Shown piece by piece: positions 1 to 5,183 of a stretch of DNA of 6,107 nt; within the stretch, counting starts at the first letter, position 1; each line of letters begins with the position of its first letter. Under the pieces are notes generated by a model. It saw only the letters and a list, made by a program, of their open reading frames with translations. It searched no databases and was not told where the DNA came from. The position numbers and the translations under genes were made by a program. This DNA comes from Bacillota bacterium (lineage in GTDB: Bacteria > Bacillota > GCA-003054495 > Carboxydocellales > JAJZTU01). The stretch covers positions 1-6,107 of the forward strand of contig JAJZTU010000209.1 in assembly GCA_021848765.1 (NCBI GenBank), given 5' to 3'.

Positions 1-126
1 CGGTGGCAAGGTTGTGGTTGGCGGCAAGGTTGTGGTTGGCGGCGGTGTAGTGGTCGGCGGCAAGGTTGTGGTTGGCGGCAGTGTGGTAGTAGGCGGCAAG
101 GTTGTGGTTGGCGGCGGTGTAGTTGT
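1..126 (-). repeat. 18-bp tandem repeat coding TTT(L/P)PP, seven copies visible
   Basis: Seven in-frame 18-bp units encode TTTPPP, TTTLPP x3, TTTPPP, TTTLPP x2 (N to C). On the plus strand the common unit is GGTTGTGGTTGGCGGCAA. A second version beginning TGTAGT or TGTGGT alternates with it over much of the array, so part of it has a 36-bp higher-order period. The array continues past the left edge, so its full copy number is unknown. The matching plus-strand reading frame (a VVVGGK repeat) is a by-product. Confidence 0.9.
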
Positions 127-444
127 GGGGAATCCGGGTACAGGTATCCTGGGAATAATCAGCAACTGCCCTACTTCCAACCTGTTGGGATCTTCCAGAC
201 AGTTGGCAAGTGCTATTGATTGAATTGACACACCGTATCTCTGGGAGATTAAGAAAAGGGTATCACCCGGCTTAACCCTGTAAAAAGTAATCGATGGTTG
301 CCTGGGTGGTATCACCAGGGTGTCTCCTATCACCAGGTGATCAGGGTCTACGTCAGGGTTAGCGGCTATCAATTCGGCCAGAGTAACCCCAAATTGTCTG
401 GCAATCATAAATAGGGTGTCTCCCCGCTTAATTGTGTACGTCAT
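1..444 (-). CDS. LysM-domain protein with Thr/Pro repeat linker (partial, C-terminus off the left edge)
   Basis: The frame is open from the ATG at 442-444 to the window edge, giving 148 residues without a stop. Two LysM domains are visible: residues about 3-46 (YTIKRGDTLFMIARQFGV, then a LVIGDTLVIP ending) and about 55-98 (YRVKPGDTLFLISQRYGV, then LEVGQLLIIP). LysM modules bind N-acetylglucosamine polymers such as peptidoglycan. Residues 107-148 are seven hexapeptides of TTTLPP or TTTPPP, a stiff extended linker that should lead to a further domain outside the window. There is no signal peptide, because the first LysM starts at residue 3. This resembles SafA-like spore coat/cortex LysM proteins made inside the mother cell, but the role is inferred. 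The RBS is weak (a G-run about 8 nt before the ATG; the GAAGGA motif lies too close). No better in-frame start exists. The gene is divergent from the DUF1657 gene. Confidence 0.85.
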   Translation of the reverse strand, partial: MTYTIKRGDTLFMIARQFGVTLAELIAANPDVDPDHLVIGDTLVIPPRQPSITFYRVKPGDTLFLISQRYGVSIQSIALANCLEDPNRLEVGQLLIIPRIPVPGFPTTTPPPTTTLPPTTTLPPTTTLPPTTTPPPTTTLPPTTTLPP

Positions 445-669
445 GTCCTTCGCCCCCCAAATTTTTTCCCGATTTAGGTTATTCCTATTAAGGGGGCTTT
501 GTGCATAGAACTTAGGCAAAAAAAATTGAAACTAAATGCATACCTGAAAGAAAATATCAGAATAACCAGATTTTACGAGCTGCAGCTATTTATATAAAGT
601 TCCGGAACCGGAGATAATAACAGTGTCGTTTCGTTTCAAAGAAAAAATATGAAAAAGGAGGATCCCTCA

Positions 670-894
670 ATGACAGTTGGTCAAAAGCTCCATACCACAC
701 TCGCTACCCTGGAAAGCGCAGCAGCCAATATGAAGTCCTTTGCCTTGGATACCCAGGATCAGACAGCTAAGCAAATGTTTAACGACTACGCAACTCAATT
801 GAACAATATCTGTAACGGCTTCAAGGGTAGGGTAAACTACATTGAGCAGCAGGAGCCCCAGTATAAAGCAAGGCAGCCCCAAAAGCAGCAATAG
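670..894 (+). CDS. DUF1657 family protein (small protein of spore formers)
   Basis: 74 residues beginning MTVGQKLHTTLATLESAAAN. The pattern fits DUF1657: an MTVG start, a Leu/Ala-rich first helix, a T(Q)DQ.AKQMF segment, and a second helix ending in RVNYIEQQEPQYK. The length is close to the family's roughly 70 residues. The tail ARQPQKQQ is a polar, Gln-rich end. The start at 670 is chosen over the ATG at 649 because AAAGGAGGA at 654-662 sits 7 nt before it; the RBS would otherwise lie inside the coding region. The protein is probably soluble: no signal peptide or membrane segment is seen. Its molecular function is unknown. Family members are often found near spoVA-type genes and are linked to spores, but no spoVA gene is in this window. 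It is a single-gene unit closed by the terminator at 979-1006. Confidence 0.85.
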   Translation: MTVGQKLHTTLATLESAAANMKSFALDTQDQTAKQMFNDYATQLNNICNGFKGRVNYIEQQEPQYKARQPQKQQ

Positions 895-937
895 GTAAGC
901 AAACTTTTAACCCAAAAACCGGTCGACGGTTATTATA

Positions 938-967
938 ACTGTCTTGAACGGTCTTAAACTGTCTTAG
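938..967. repeat. Three imperfect 10-bp tandem repeats (ACtGTCTTnA)
   Basis: The units are ACTGTCTTGA, ACGGTCTTAA and ACTGTCTTAG, back to back with a 10-bp period, between the end of the DUF1657 gene and the terminator. Each unit keeps AC-GTCTT. A small inverted repeat, AACCG-GTCGA-CGGTT, lies just before at 917-931. A protein-binding or RNA-level role is possible but nothing here shows it. Confidence 0.6.
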
Positions 968-978
968 CCGCTTAAAAA

Positions 979-1006
979 GGGTTCCAACTCCTGCGAGTTG
1001 GAACCC
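979..1006. terminator. Bidirectional intrinsic terminator between convergent genes
   Basis: The arms are GGGTTCCAACTC (979-990) and GAGTTGGAACCC (995-1006): a perfect 12-bp stem with loop CTGC. On the plus strand it is followed by CTTACTTTT and serves the DUF1657 gene. On the minus strand it is followed by TTTTT (complement of 974-978) and serves ald, whose stop is 55 nt upstream. Its place between two converging genes fits a shared terminator. Confidence 0.9.
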
Positions 1007-1060
1007 CTTACTTTTAGGCCAGTTATGCATGTCCGGCTCCGGCAATTTGCGGCCGGGCGT

Positions 1061-2179
1061 TTATCCCAATACCTCCTGAAGAGGAGTATAGGGCAGATTA
1101 AGAGCCTCAGCGACAGCTTTATAGGTTAACTTGCCCTTCAAGGTGTTAACACCTTTAGCTAAAGCCTTGTTCTCCCGCACCGCCTGCTCATAACCCTTAT
1201 TGGCTAATTCCAGCGCATACGGCAAGGTGGCATTGGTCAACGCATAAGTAGAGGTTCGGGCTACCGCCCCGGGCATGTTAGCAACCGAATAATGGATTAC
1301 GCCATGTTTTTCATAGACGGGATTACTATGGGTAGTTACCCGGTCTATGGTTTCCACCGATCCACCCTGGTCAATAGCTACATCCACAATAACTGATCCT
1401 GGTTTCATTTGCTTAACCATTTCTTCTGTGACAAGGTGGGGAGCTTTAGCGCCCGGGACGAGGACAGCGCCAATCAGGAGGTCGGCATAGCGCACTGCCC
1501 GTTCGATATTAAAGCTGTTGGACATCAAGGTGGTAATTCGCCCTCCCCAAAGGTCATCCAGGTAACGCAGACGGTCGGCGCTCTTATCGATAATAGTTAC
1601 CTGTGCCCCCATGCCAATGGCTATTTTGGCGGCATTAGTCCCCACAATCCCCCCGCCGATGATGACCACGTCTGCAGCCGGAACCCCGGGCACGCCACCT
1701 AAGAGGATTCCCTTGCCCCCCTTGGGCTTCTCCAGGTATTGAGCCCCTACCTGAACAGCCATCCGGCCTGCCACTTCACTCATCGGAGTCAGCAGCGGCA
1801 GGGAACCATTATCCAATTGGATGGTTTCATAGGCAATACCTACAACTTTATTTTTCAGGAGAGCACGGGTTAAGTCGGGTTCAGGAGCCAAGTGCAGGTA
1901 TGTAAACAGTATTTGTCCTGCTCTTAAGAGGTCATACTCAGGCGCCAGAGGTTCTTTAACCTTCATGATCAGGTCCGCCCGGCCGAAAACCTCCTGGGCA
2001 GATTTTAAAATGGATGCTCCGGCGGCTATATAATCCTGGTTAGCTATACCGCTCCCCACCCCGGCTTCGTTCTCAATAATAACCTGATGTCCTGCTTTTA
2101 CCAGGGCAGCTACACCGGCAGGGGTGATCGCAACCCTGTTCTCGTTATTTTTGATTTCCTTGGGAATACCAACTAACAT
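1061..2179 (-). CDS. ald: Alanine dehydrogenase (NAD+-dependent)
   Basis: Interconverts L-alanine and pyruvate plus ammonium with NAD+/NADH, in the cytoplasm. The 372 residues match the usual 370-375. Residues aligned with the studied enzymes are all present: R15 (KNNENR) and K75 (MKVKEP) for substrate, the catalytic H96 (TYLHLA), S134, the Rossmann motif GGGIVG at 175-180 with D198 for the NAD ribose, and D270 (VDVAIDQGG). The start at 2179 is chosen because AAAGGAGG lies 7 nt before it. ATGs at 2185 and 2203 would overlap or precede that RBS, and the protein from 2179 starts MLVGIPKEIK as the family does. It lies 27 nt behind the TPR gene with no terminator between, so co-transcription is likely. 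In Bacillus subtilis ald (spoVN) supports sporulation; here that role is only an inference. Confidence 0.96.
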   Translation of the reverse strand: MLVGIPKEIKNNENRVAITPAGVAALVKAGHQVIIENEAGVGSGIANQDYIAAGASILKSAQEVFGRADLIMKVKEPLAPEYDLLRAGQILFTYLHLAPEPDLTRALLKNKVVGIAYETIQLDNGSLPLLTPMSEVAGRMAVQVGAQYLEKPKGGKGILLGGVPGVPAADVVIIGGGIVGTNAAKIAIGMGAQVTIIDKSADRLRYLDDLWGGRITTLMSNSFNIERAVRYADLLIGAVLVPGAKAPHLVTEEMVKQMKPGSVIVDVAIDQGGSVETIDRVTTHSNPVYEKHGVIHYSVANMPGAVARTSTYALTNATLPYALELANKGYEQAVRENKALAKGVNTLKGKLTYKAVAEALNLPYTPLQEVLG

Positions 2180-2206
2180 ATACATCCCTCCTTTGCCCCA
2201 CATTTT

Positions 2207-3340
2207 CTACGATCTGTTCGTTAAAGCAATCCGGTCCATCACCTCATCTCGGTATTGATCCGGGAGTTCCTTTATGTAGTGCTGGATCAGGGCATCTTCC
2301 GGGGCTAATTTCAGGGCTTGATAGAATACTTCCGCTGCTTCCTCAAAACGCTCCTGGCGCAAATAAACAAGGCCAAGGTTGCCCAGTAGTCCGGAATCTT
2401 CATTACTTAAGCCGATGGCCTTACGCAGGGCATCCTCTGCTTCCTCCATTTGGCCCAGGGCAAAACAACATAAGCCTATTTGACTATGGACTTCCGGGAT
2501 TGCCGGGTTGAGTTCGGCAACTTTTTTAAAGATATCTTTAGCCTTTTCATAATCTCCCATATTGTGATAGGCCACTCCCAGGTTAAAGGATACCTGCCAC
2601 CAGTGGGGATAGCGTTTGGCCAATGGTTGCAAGAGGATTATGCCTTCTTTGAACTTGCCCCGGTTAATTGCATTAGTCCCGCTTTCAAACTGTGCTTCAA
2701 CTATATCCAGGCGGTCCAGTTCATTGATGAGGCCTTCCAGTTCCACCTTCCGCTCTTCGTCTATACCCAATTCAACTGCTTTTTCCCAGGCTTCTTTGGC
2801 CTGGGAAAGCCGGCCTTTTTGGCGGTAGAGAAAACCGAGGTTATAGTATGCCATAGGTGAAGCGTTTTCCTGACCAATCAGGAATTCAAAAGTTTCGATA
2901 GCTTGCTCAAGATAATGCTGACCTTGTTCGGCATTGCCCTGAAAACTGCGGGCAGCAAGTTCCTGATAACACAAACCCAGATTAAACCAGGCTTCCGCAA
3001 GTCCCGGGTTCAGATTGGCCAGCCCCTGGAAGATCACCCTGGCAACATCCAGCTTACCTTCACCGGCCAGGTGGGCGCCTTCCTGAAGTAATATTTCTTC
3101 AATTTGTGGATTAAACTCATAAAGCAGCTTTTTGTATTCCCCGGCATAGGGATAGTTTGGTACCTTGGCAAGCACATGAATAATTCCCCGGACAAAAGCC
3201 GGCCAGGGGATTTCTTTATCCTTCATGAGCCGGTCTAACTCCTCCTGCAGCATGGGCAGCGGAAGCTCAGAAGTGATACGGTAATTATTCAGTTCCAGTT
3301 CTTGTCCGGGCTGAATGTTTATGAAGACTAGATTATCCAT
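2207..3340 (-). CDS. Tetratricopeptide-repeat (TPR) protein
   Basis: 377 residues, soluble, with no signal peptide or membrane segment. The first 75 or so residues form a separate N-terminal part (MDNLVFINIQPGQELELNNY onward) that I do not recognise. From about 80 on, TPR-like helix pairs follow: roughly 80-112, 115-157 (longer, with an insert), 162-195, 215-248, 249-282, 283-315 and 317-350. The signature W/F.NLG..Y......A...(F/A)..A..L.P is seen, for example, in FNLGVAYHNMGDYEKAKDIF and GNLGLVYLRQERFEEAAEVF. TPR arrays are protein-binding scaffolds; the partner is unknown. The start has AAAGGA about 12 nt upstream, a rather long spacing. It is the first gene of a likely operon with ald, read from the promoter at 3440-3468. 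Confidence 0.88.
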   Translation of the reverse strand: MDNLVFINIQPGQELELNNYRITSELPLPMLQEELDRLMKDKEIPWPAFVRGIIHVLAKVPNYPYAGEYKKLLYEFNPQIEEILLQEGAHLAGEGKLDVARVIFQGLANLNPGLAEAWFNLGLCYQELAARSFQGNAEQGQHYLEQAIETFEFLIGQENASPMAYYNLGFLYRQKGRLSQAKEAWEKAVELGIDEERKVELEGLINELDRLDIVEAQFESGTNAINRGKFKEGIILLQPLAKRYPHWWQVSFNLGVAYHNMGDYEKAKDIFKKVAELNPAIPEVHSQIGLCCFALGQMEEAEDALRKAIGLSNEDSGLLGNLGLVYLRQERFEEAAEVFYQALKLAPEDALIQHYIKELPDQYRDEVMDRIALTNRS

Positions 3341-3439
3341 TAGGCAAGACCGTCCTTTCTTCTTTTTTTCAGGTGGTCATTTCCAAAGATTGTAGTAGAA
3401 TGAAAGCATTGAACGTTTAGGATGTGTATCATCTATATA

Positions 3440-3468
3440 ATAATATCAAAGTTATGGCCGTATGACAA
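3440..3468 (-). promoter_or_regulatory. Sigma-A-type promoter for the TPR-ald operon
   Basis: Read on the minus strand: -35 TTGTCA (3463-3468), a 17-bp spacer, then -10 TATTAT (3440-3445). Each box is one base from consensus. Transcription would start near 3433 and leave a leader of about 90 nt before the ATG at 3340. The -35 box lies in the T-rich tail just after the amt terminator hairpin. Confidence 0.75.
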
Positions 3469-3472
3469 ATAA

Positions 3473-3498
3473 GTGGCACAGTATGTCTACTGTGCCAC
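3473..3498 (-). terminator. Intrinsic terminator after amt
   Basis: The arms GTGGCACAGTA (3473-3483) and TACTGTGCCAC (3488-3498) form a perfect 11-bp stem with a 4-nt loop. On the minus strand it is followed by TTATTTGTCATA, a moderate T-rich tail. It lies 31 nt past the amt stop. On the plus strand no T-run follows, so it acts toward the left. Confidence 0.8.
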
Positions 3499-3516
3499 AG
3501 GTGAAAATAATTGGGT

Positions 3517-3528
3517 AACCGGCCGGTT
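3517..3528. repeat. 12-bp perfect palindrome AACCGGCCGGTT
   Basis: It sits one base past the amt stop codon. With no loop it is a poor hairpin and more like a dyad site in DNA. The sequence alone does not show a function. Confidence 0.5.
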
Positions 3529-3529
3529 C

Positions 3530-4873
3530 CTAATTGTTTTGTTGTTCGGGTAGGGCCAGACCTCCCATAGCAAGCCCTGGTTCTGCCCCGGCGGGGTGGC
3601 CATGGAGTTCAGGAAGCAGGGACTTCAAAGTTCCATGCTGACCGCCGCCTGAATAGGCCGGCATCCCGTGTTCAGAAACATCCAATCCTTCCAGTTCCTC
3701 AGCAACAGAGACCCTGATGCCAACCGTTTGCTTCAGTACATAAAAAACCCCAAAAGTGGTAACAAAGGACCACAGGGATACAGCAGCCAACCCTAAAGCC
3801 TGTATCCCCAGGAGGTGAAAACCCCCTCCGTAAAACAGGCCGCCCTCCTGGGCAAACAGACCTACAGCAAGAGTCCCGAAAGATCCACAGACACCGTGAA
3901 CCGCAATGGCTCCCACAGGATCATCTGCGCGCATTTTGTCAAACGCTTCTACGGCCAGCACCACCAGAACCCCGGCTACCGCTCCGATAATTACGGCCCC
4001 AAAGGTAGAAACATAAGCAGTACCGGCGGTAATGGCTACCAGACCGGCCAAAGCCCCGTTGATAGCCATACTGGGGTCAGGCTTTCCATAACGGATCATG
4101 GTAAAGATTGTTCCCACAGTACCTCCTGCGGCTGCCGCCAGGTTGGTAGTGACAGCTATCCTGGCAATATTGGCATCCAGTCCGGATAAGCTGCTGCCTG
4201 GGTTAAAGCCAAACCAGCCAAACCAGAGGATAAACGCACCCAGGGCGGCCAAGGGAATATTATGGCCGGGTAAAACATTGATCGTGCCATCCTTGCTGTA
4301 TTTTCCGGTCCGGGGCCCCAAGACCAGGACAGCAGCCAGCGATGCCCAGCCGCCAACAGCGTGCACCGCTGCCGAACCGGCAAAGTCCTTCATGCCCAGT
4401 TGGTAGAGCCAGCCATTGCTGCTCCAGATCCAGTGACCGGCTACGGGATAGATGAGGGCAGTAGCCAGGAAGCTAAAAATGATGTATGGACCAAACTTCA
4501 TCCGCTCAGCCACCGCTCCGGAAACAATGGTGGCCACGGCTACGGCAAAGGCAGCCTGGAAAATCCAAAAGGCATAGGTAGGTATCTTAAGACCCAGGTG
4601 GTCGAAGTTACCTTCTGTAAAAAATCCGCTGGTCCCAAAAAGCCCCAACTTATCTACCCCGTACATAAGAGCAAAACCGAGAGCCCAGTAACCTAACATT
4701 CCTACGGTGCAATCCATCAGTACCTTCATAATGATGTTCAGAGAGTTCTTGGCCCGCACAAAACCGGCCTCAAGGGCAGCAAAGCCCGCTTCCATGAAAA
4801 ATACCAGGGCTGCGGCTAGAAGTACCCATACTGTATCAATTCCCGCCGCTAAAGTTTGCAAGTTGACCTCCAT
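3530..4873 (-). CDS. amt: Ammonium transporter (Amt/AmtB family)
   Basis: A membrane channel, a trimer in known members, that takes up ammonium. The protein has 447 residues and about 11 hydrophobic segments. Residues matching E. coli AmtB sites are visible: F109 and F223 (Phe gate; FQAAF and WFGFNPGS), W150 and S227 (outer ammonium site), D163 (DFAGSAAVH) and the twin pore histidines H171 and H326 (GAIAVHGVCGSFG). The cytoplasmic tail keeps the EELEGLDVSEHG.PAY segment (392-407) that contacts PII (GlnK) in the family, then a 40-residue Gly/Pro/His-bearing extension of unknown role. The N-terminus begins directly with the first membrane segment, without the cleaved signal peptide of E. coli AmtB. 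The start is well supported: GAAGGAGGAG lies 7 nt before the ATG. No glnK/PII gene is adjacent. It is transcribed alone, from a promoter at 5053-5081 through a leader with a terminator. Confidence 0.96.
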   Translation of the reverse strand: MEVNLQTLAAGIDTVWVLLAAALVFFMEAGFAALEAGFVRAKNSLNIIMKVLMDCTVGMLGYWALGFALMYGVDKLGLFGTSGFFTEGNFDHLGLKIPTYAFWIFQAAFAVAVATIVSGAVAERMKFGPYIIFSFLATALIYPVAGHWIWSSNGWLYQLGMKDFAGSAAVHAVGGWASLAAVLVLGPRTGKYSKDGTINVLPGHNIPLAALGAFILWFGWFGFNPGSSLSGLDANIARIAVTTNLAAAAGGTVGTIFTMIRYGKPDPSMAINGALAGLVAITAGTAYVSTFGAVIIGAVAGVLVVLAVEAFDKMRADDPVGAIAVHGVCGSFGTLAVGLFAQEGGLFYGGGFHLLGIQALGLAAVSLWSFVTTFGVFYVLKQTVGIRVSVAEELEGLDVSEHGMPAYSGGGQHGTLKSLLPELHGHPAGAEPGLAMGGLALPEQQNN

Positions 4874-4912
4874 TGGTAATCTCCTCCTTCAGAATTATGG
4901 CAGCATGGCCTT

Positions 4913-4962
4913 TGAGCACGTCTTCGTGCCCCGGAGGATCCGCTCTGTTCAGAAAAGAGCAG
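4913..4962 (-). promoter_or_regulatory. Further stem-loops in the distal amt leader
   Basis: Downstream of the attenuator, minus-strand RNA can form a stem GCUCU/AGAGC (arms 4956-4960 and 4942-4946, 9-nt loop). It can also form GGGCACG-AAGA-CGUGCUC (4914-4931, 7 pairs with one G-U). The 3' arm of the latter, with the next base, contains GUGCUCA, the same heptamer as the 3' arm of P1, so the P1 5' arm could in principle pair with either. No role is shown; the RBS at 4880-4889 is outside these stems. Confidence 0.4.
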
Positions 4963-5000
4963 AAAAAACCACCCTAACTACCTTTGGTAGTCAGGAGTGG
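4963..5000 (-). terminator. Intrinsic terminator inside the amt leader (attenuator)
   Basis: Minus-strand arms: 5' arm CCACTCCTGACTACC (complement of 4986-5000) and 3' arm GGTAGTTAGGGTGG (complement of 4969-4982), with an AAA loop, one bulged T and one G-U pair. Six T follow (4963-4968). The stem can be lengthened at its base by pairing AAG before the 5' arm with the first T of the run. It lies between the amt promoter and its start codon, so full-length amt mRNA needs read-through. Confidence 0.85.
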
Positions 5001-5036
5001 CTTCATTGCCGGGTTGTGAGCACACCATTGCACTCA
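4963..5036 (-). promoter_or_regulatory. Candidate ANTAR-type two-hairpin antiterminator in the amt leader
   Basis: Minus-strand RNA. Hairpin P1 (5017-5036) is UGAGUGC, loop AAUGGU, GUGCUCA: 7 pairs, two of them G-U. After a 6-nt linker, hairpin P2 (4999-5010) is GGC, loop AAUGAA, GCC. Both loops are six nucleotides with A at position 1 and G at position 4, the known mark of RNAs bound by ANTAR-domain regulators. The last two bases of P2 are the first bases of the terminator's 5' arm, so a stabilised P2 would compete with termination. The P2 stem is only 3 pairs and a C/A mismatch stops it growing, which is the weak point. Established family behaviour: signal-activated ANTAR proteins bind both hairpins and allow read-through of nitrogen-related genes. 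Its application here is inference. Confidence 0.55.
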
Positions 5037-5052
5037 GCGTATATTTGTTTCT

Positions 5053-5081
5053 AGTATATTTAAAAATACACAAAAATGCAA
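5053..5081 (-). promoter_or_regulatory. Sigma-A-type promoter for amt
   Basis: Read on the minus strand: -35 TTGCAT (5076-5081), a 17-bp A+T-rich spacer, then -10 TATACT (5053-5058). Transcription would start near 5046, about ten bases before hairpin P1, giving a leader of about 170 nt. The -10 box is one base from consensus and the -35 box two. Confidence 0.7.
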
Positions 5082-5139
5082 TTGTTTTTTCGGGTTATTT
5101 CGTATACATTTTAGCTAACCGGATGTTTATTAAAAAATT

Positions 5140-5183
5140 AAAATAGCTTACACCGGCACAAAGTGACTGGTGTAAGCTATTTT
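5140..5183 (-). terminator. Intrinsic terminator after metF
   Basis: Perfect 15-bp arms AAAATAGCTTACACC (5140-5154) and GGTGTAAGCTATTTT (5169-5183). Inside the 14-nt gap a further GG/CT and CAC-AAA-GTG pairing can extend the stem. It starts immediately after the metF stop codon, and on the minus strand the TTTTAATTTTTT tail follows. It separates metF from the amt promoter. Apart from this terminator, the amt promoter and the leader, I see nothing in 4874-5183. Confidence 0.9.

Noticed and set aside
1..126. Short regular repeats that might suggest a CRISPR array
   Set aside because: The units are directly adjacent with no spacers, are in frame and encode a Thr/Pro linker.
14..223. Plus-strand open frame with a VVVGGK repeat
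   Set aside because: It is the antisense of the TTTLPP repeat in the LysM gene, which has clear domains. A repeat without stops is open in other frames too.
649..669. Upstream ATG adding seven residues to the DUF1657 protein
   Set aside because: The strong AAAGGAGGA lies inside that extension and points to the ATG at 670, which also gives the normal family start MTVG.
445..669. Promoters in the divergent gap between the LysM and DUF1657 genes
   Set aside because: Fragments such as TTGAAA (526-531), TATATAAA (591-598) and TGCATA (537-542) are present, but no pair with proper spacing for sigma-A, sigma-E, sigma-F, sigma-G or sigma-K convinced me. The palindrome AGCTGCAGCT at 578-587 was noted without a role.
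821..1045. Minus-strand 74-codon open frame
   Set aside because: It overlaps the DUF1657 gene, runs through the terminator hairpin and has no recognisable protein character.
4999..5016. SAM riboswitch resemblance (ACCCGGCAATGAA on the minus strand)
   Set aside because: The two short words seen in SAM-I RNAs occur in the wrong order, and the rest of the conserved core is absent.
4963..5036. T-box riboswitch (AGGGTGG before the T-run in the amt leader)
   Set aside because: Only AGGGTGG matches. The rest of the T-box sequence (NACCGCG), the specifier stem and the usual position before aminoacyl-tRNA or amino-acid genes are missing, and the leader is too short.
4707..5054. Plus-strand open frame running from amt antisense across its promoter
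   Set aside because: It is a shadow of amt extended through the leader, with no RBS or recognisable domain.
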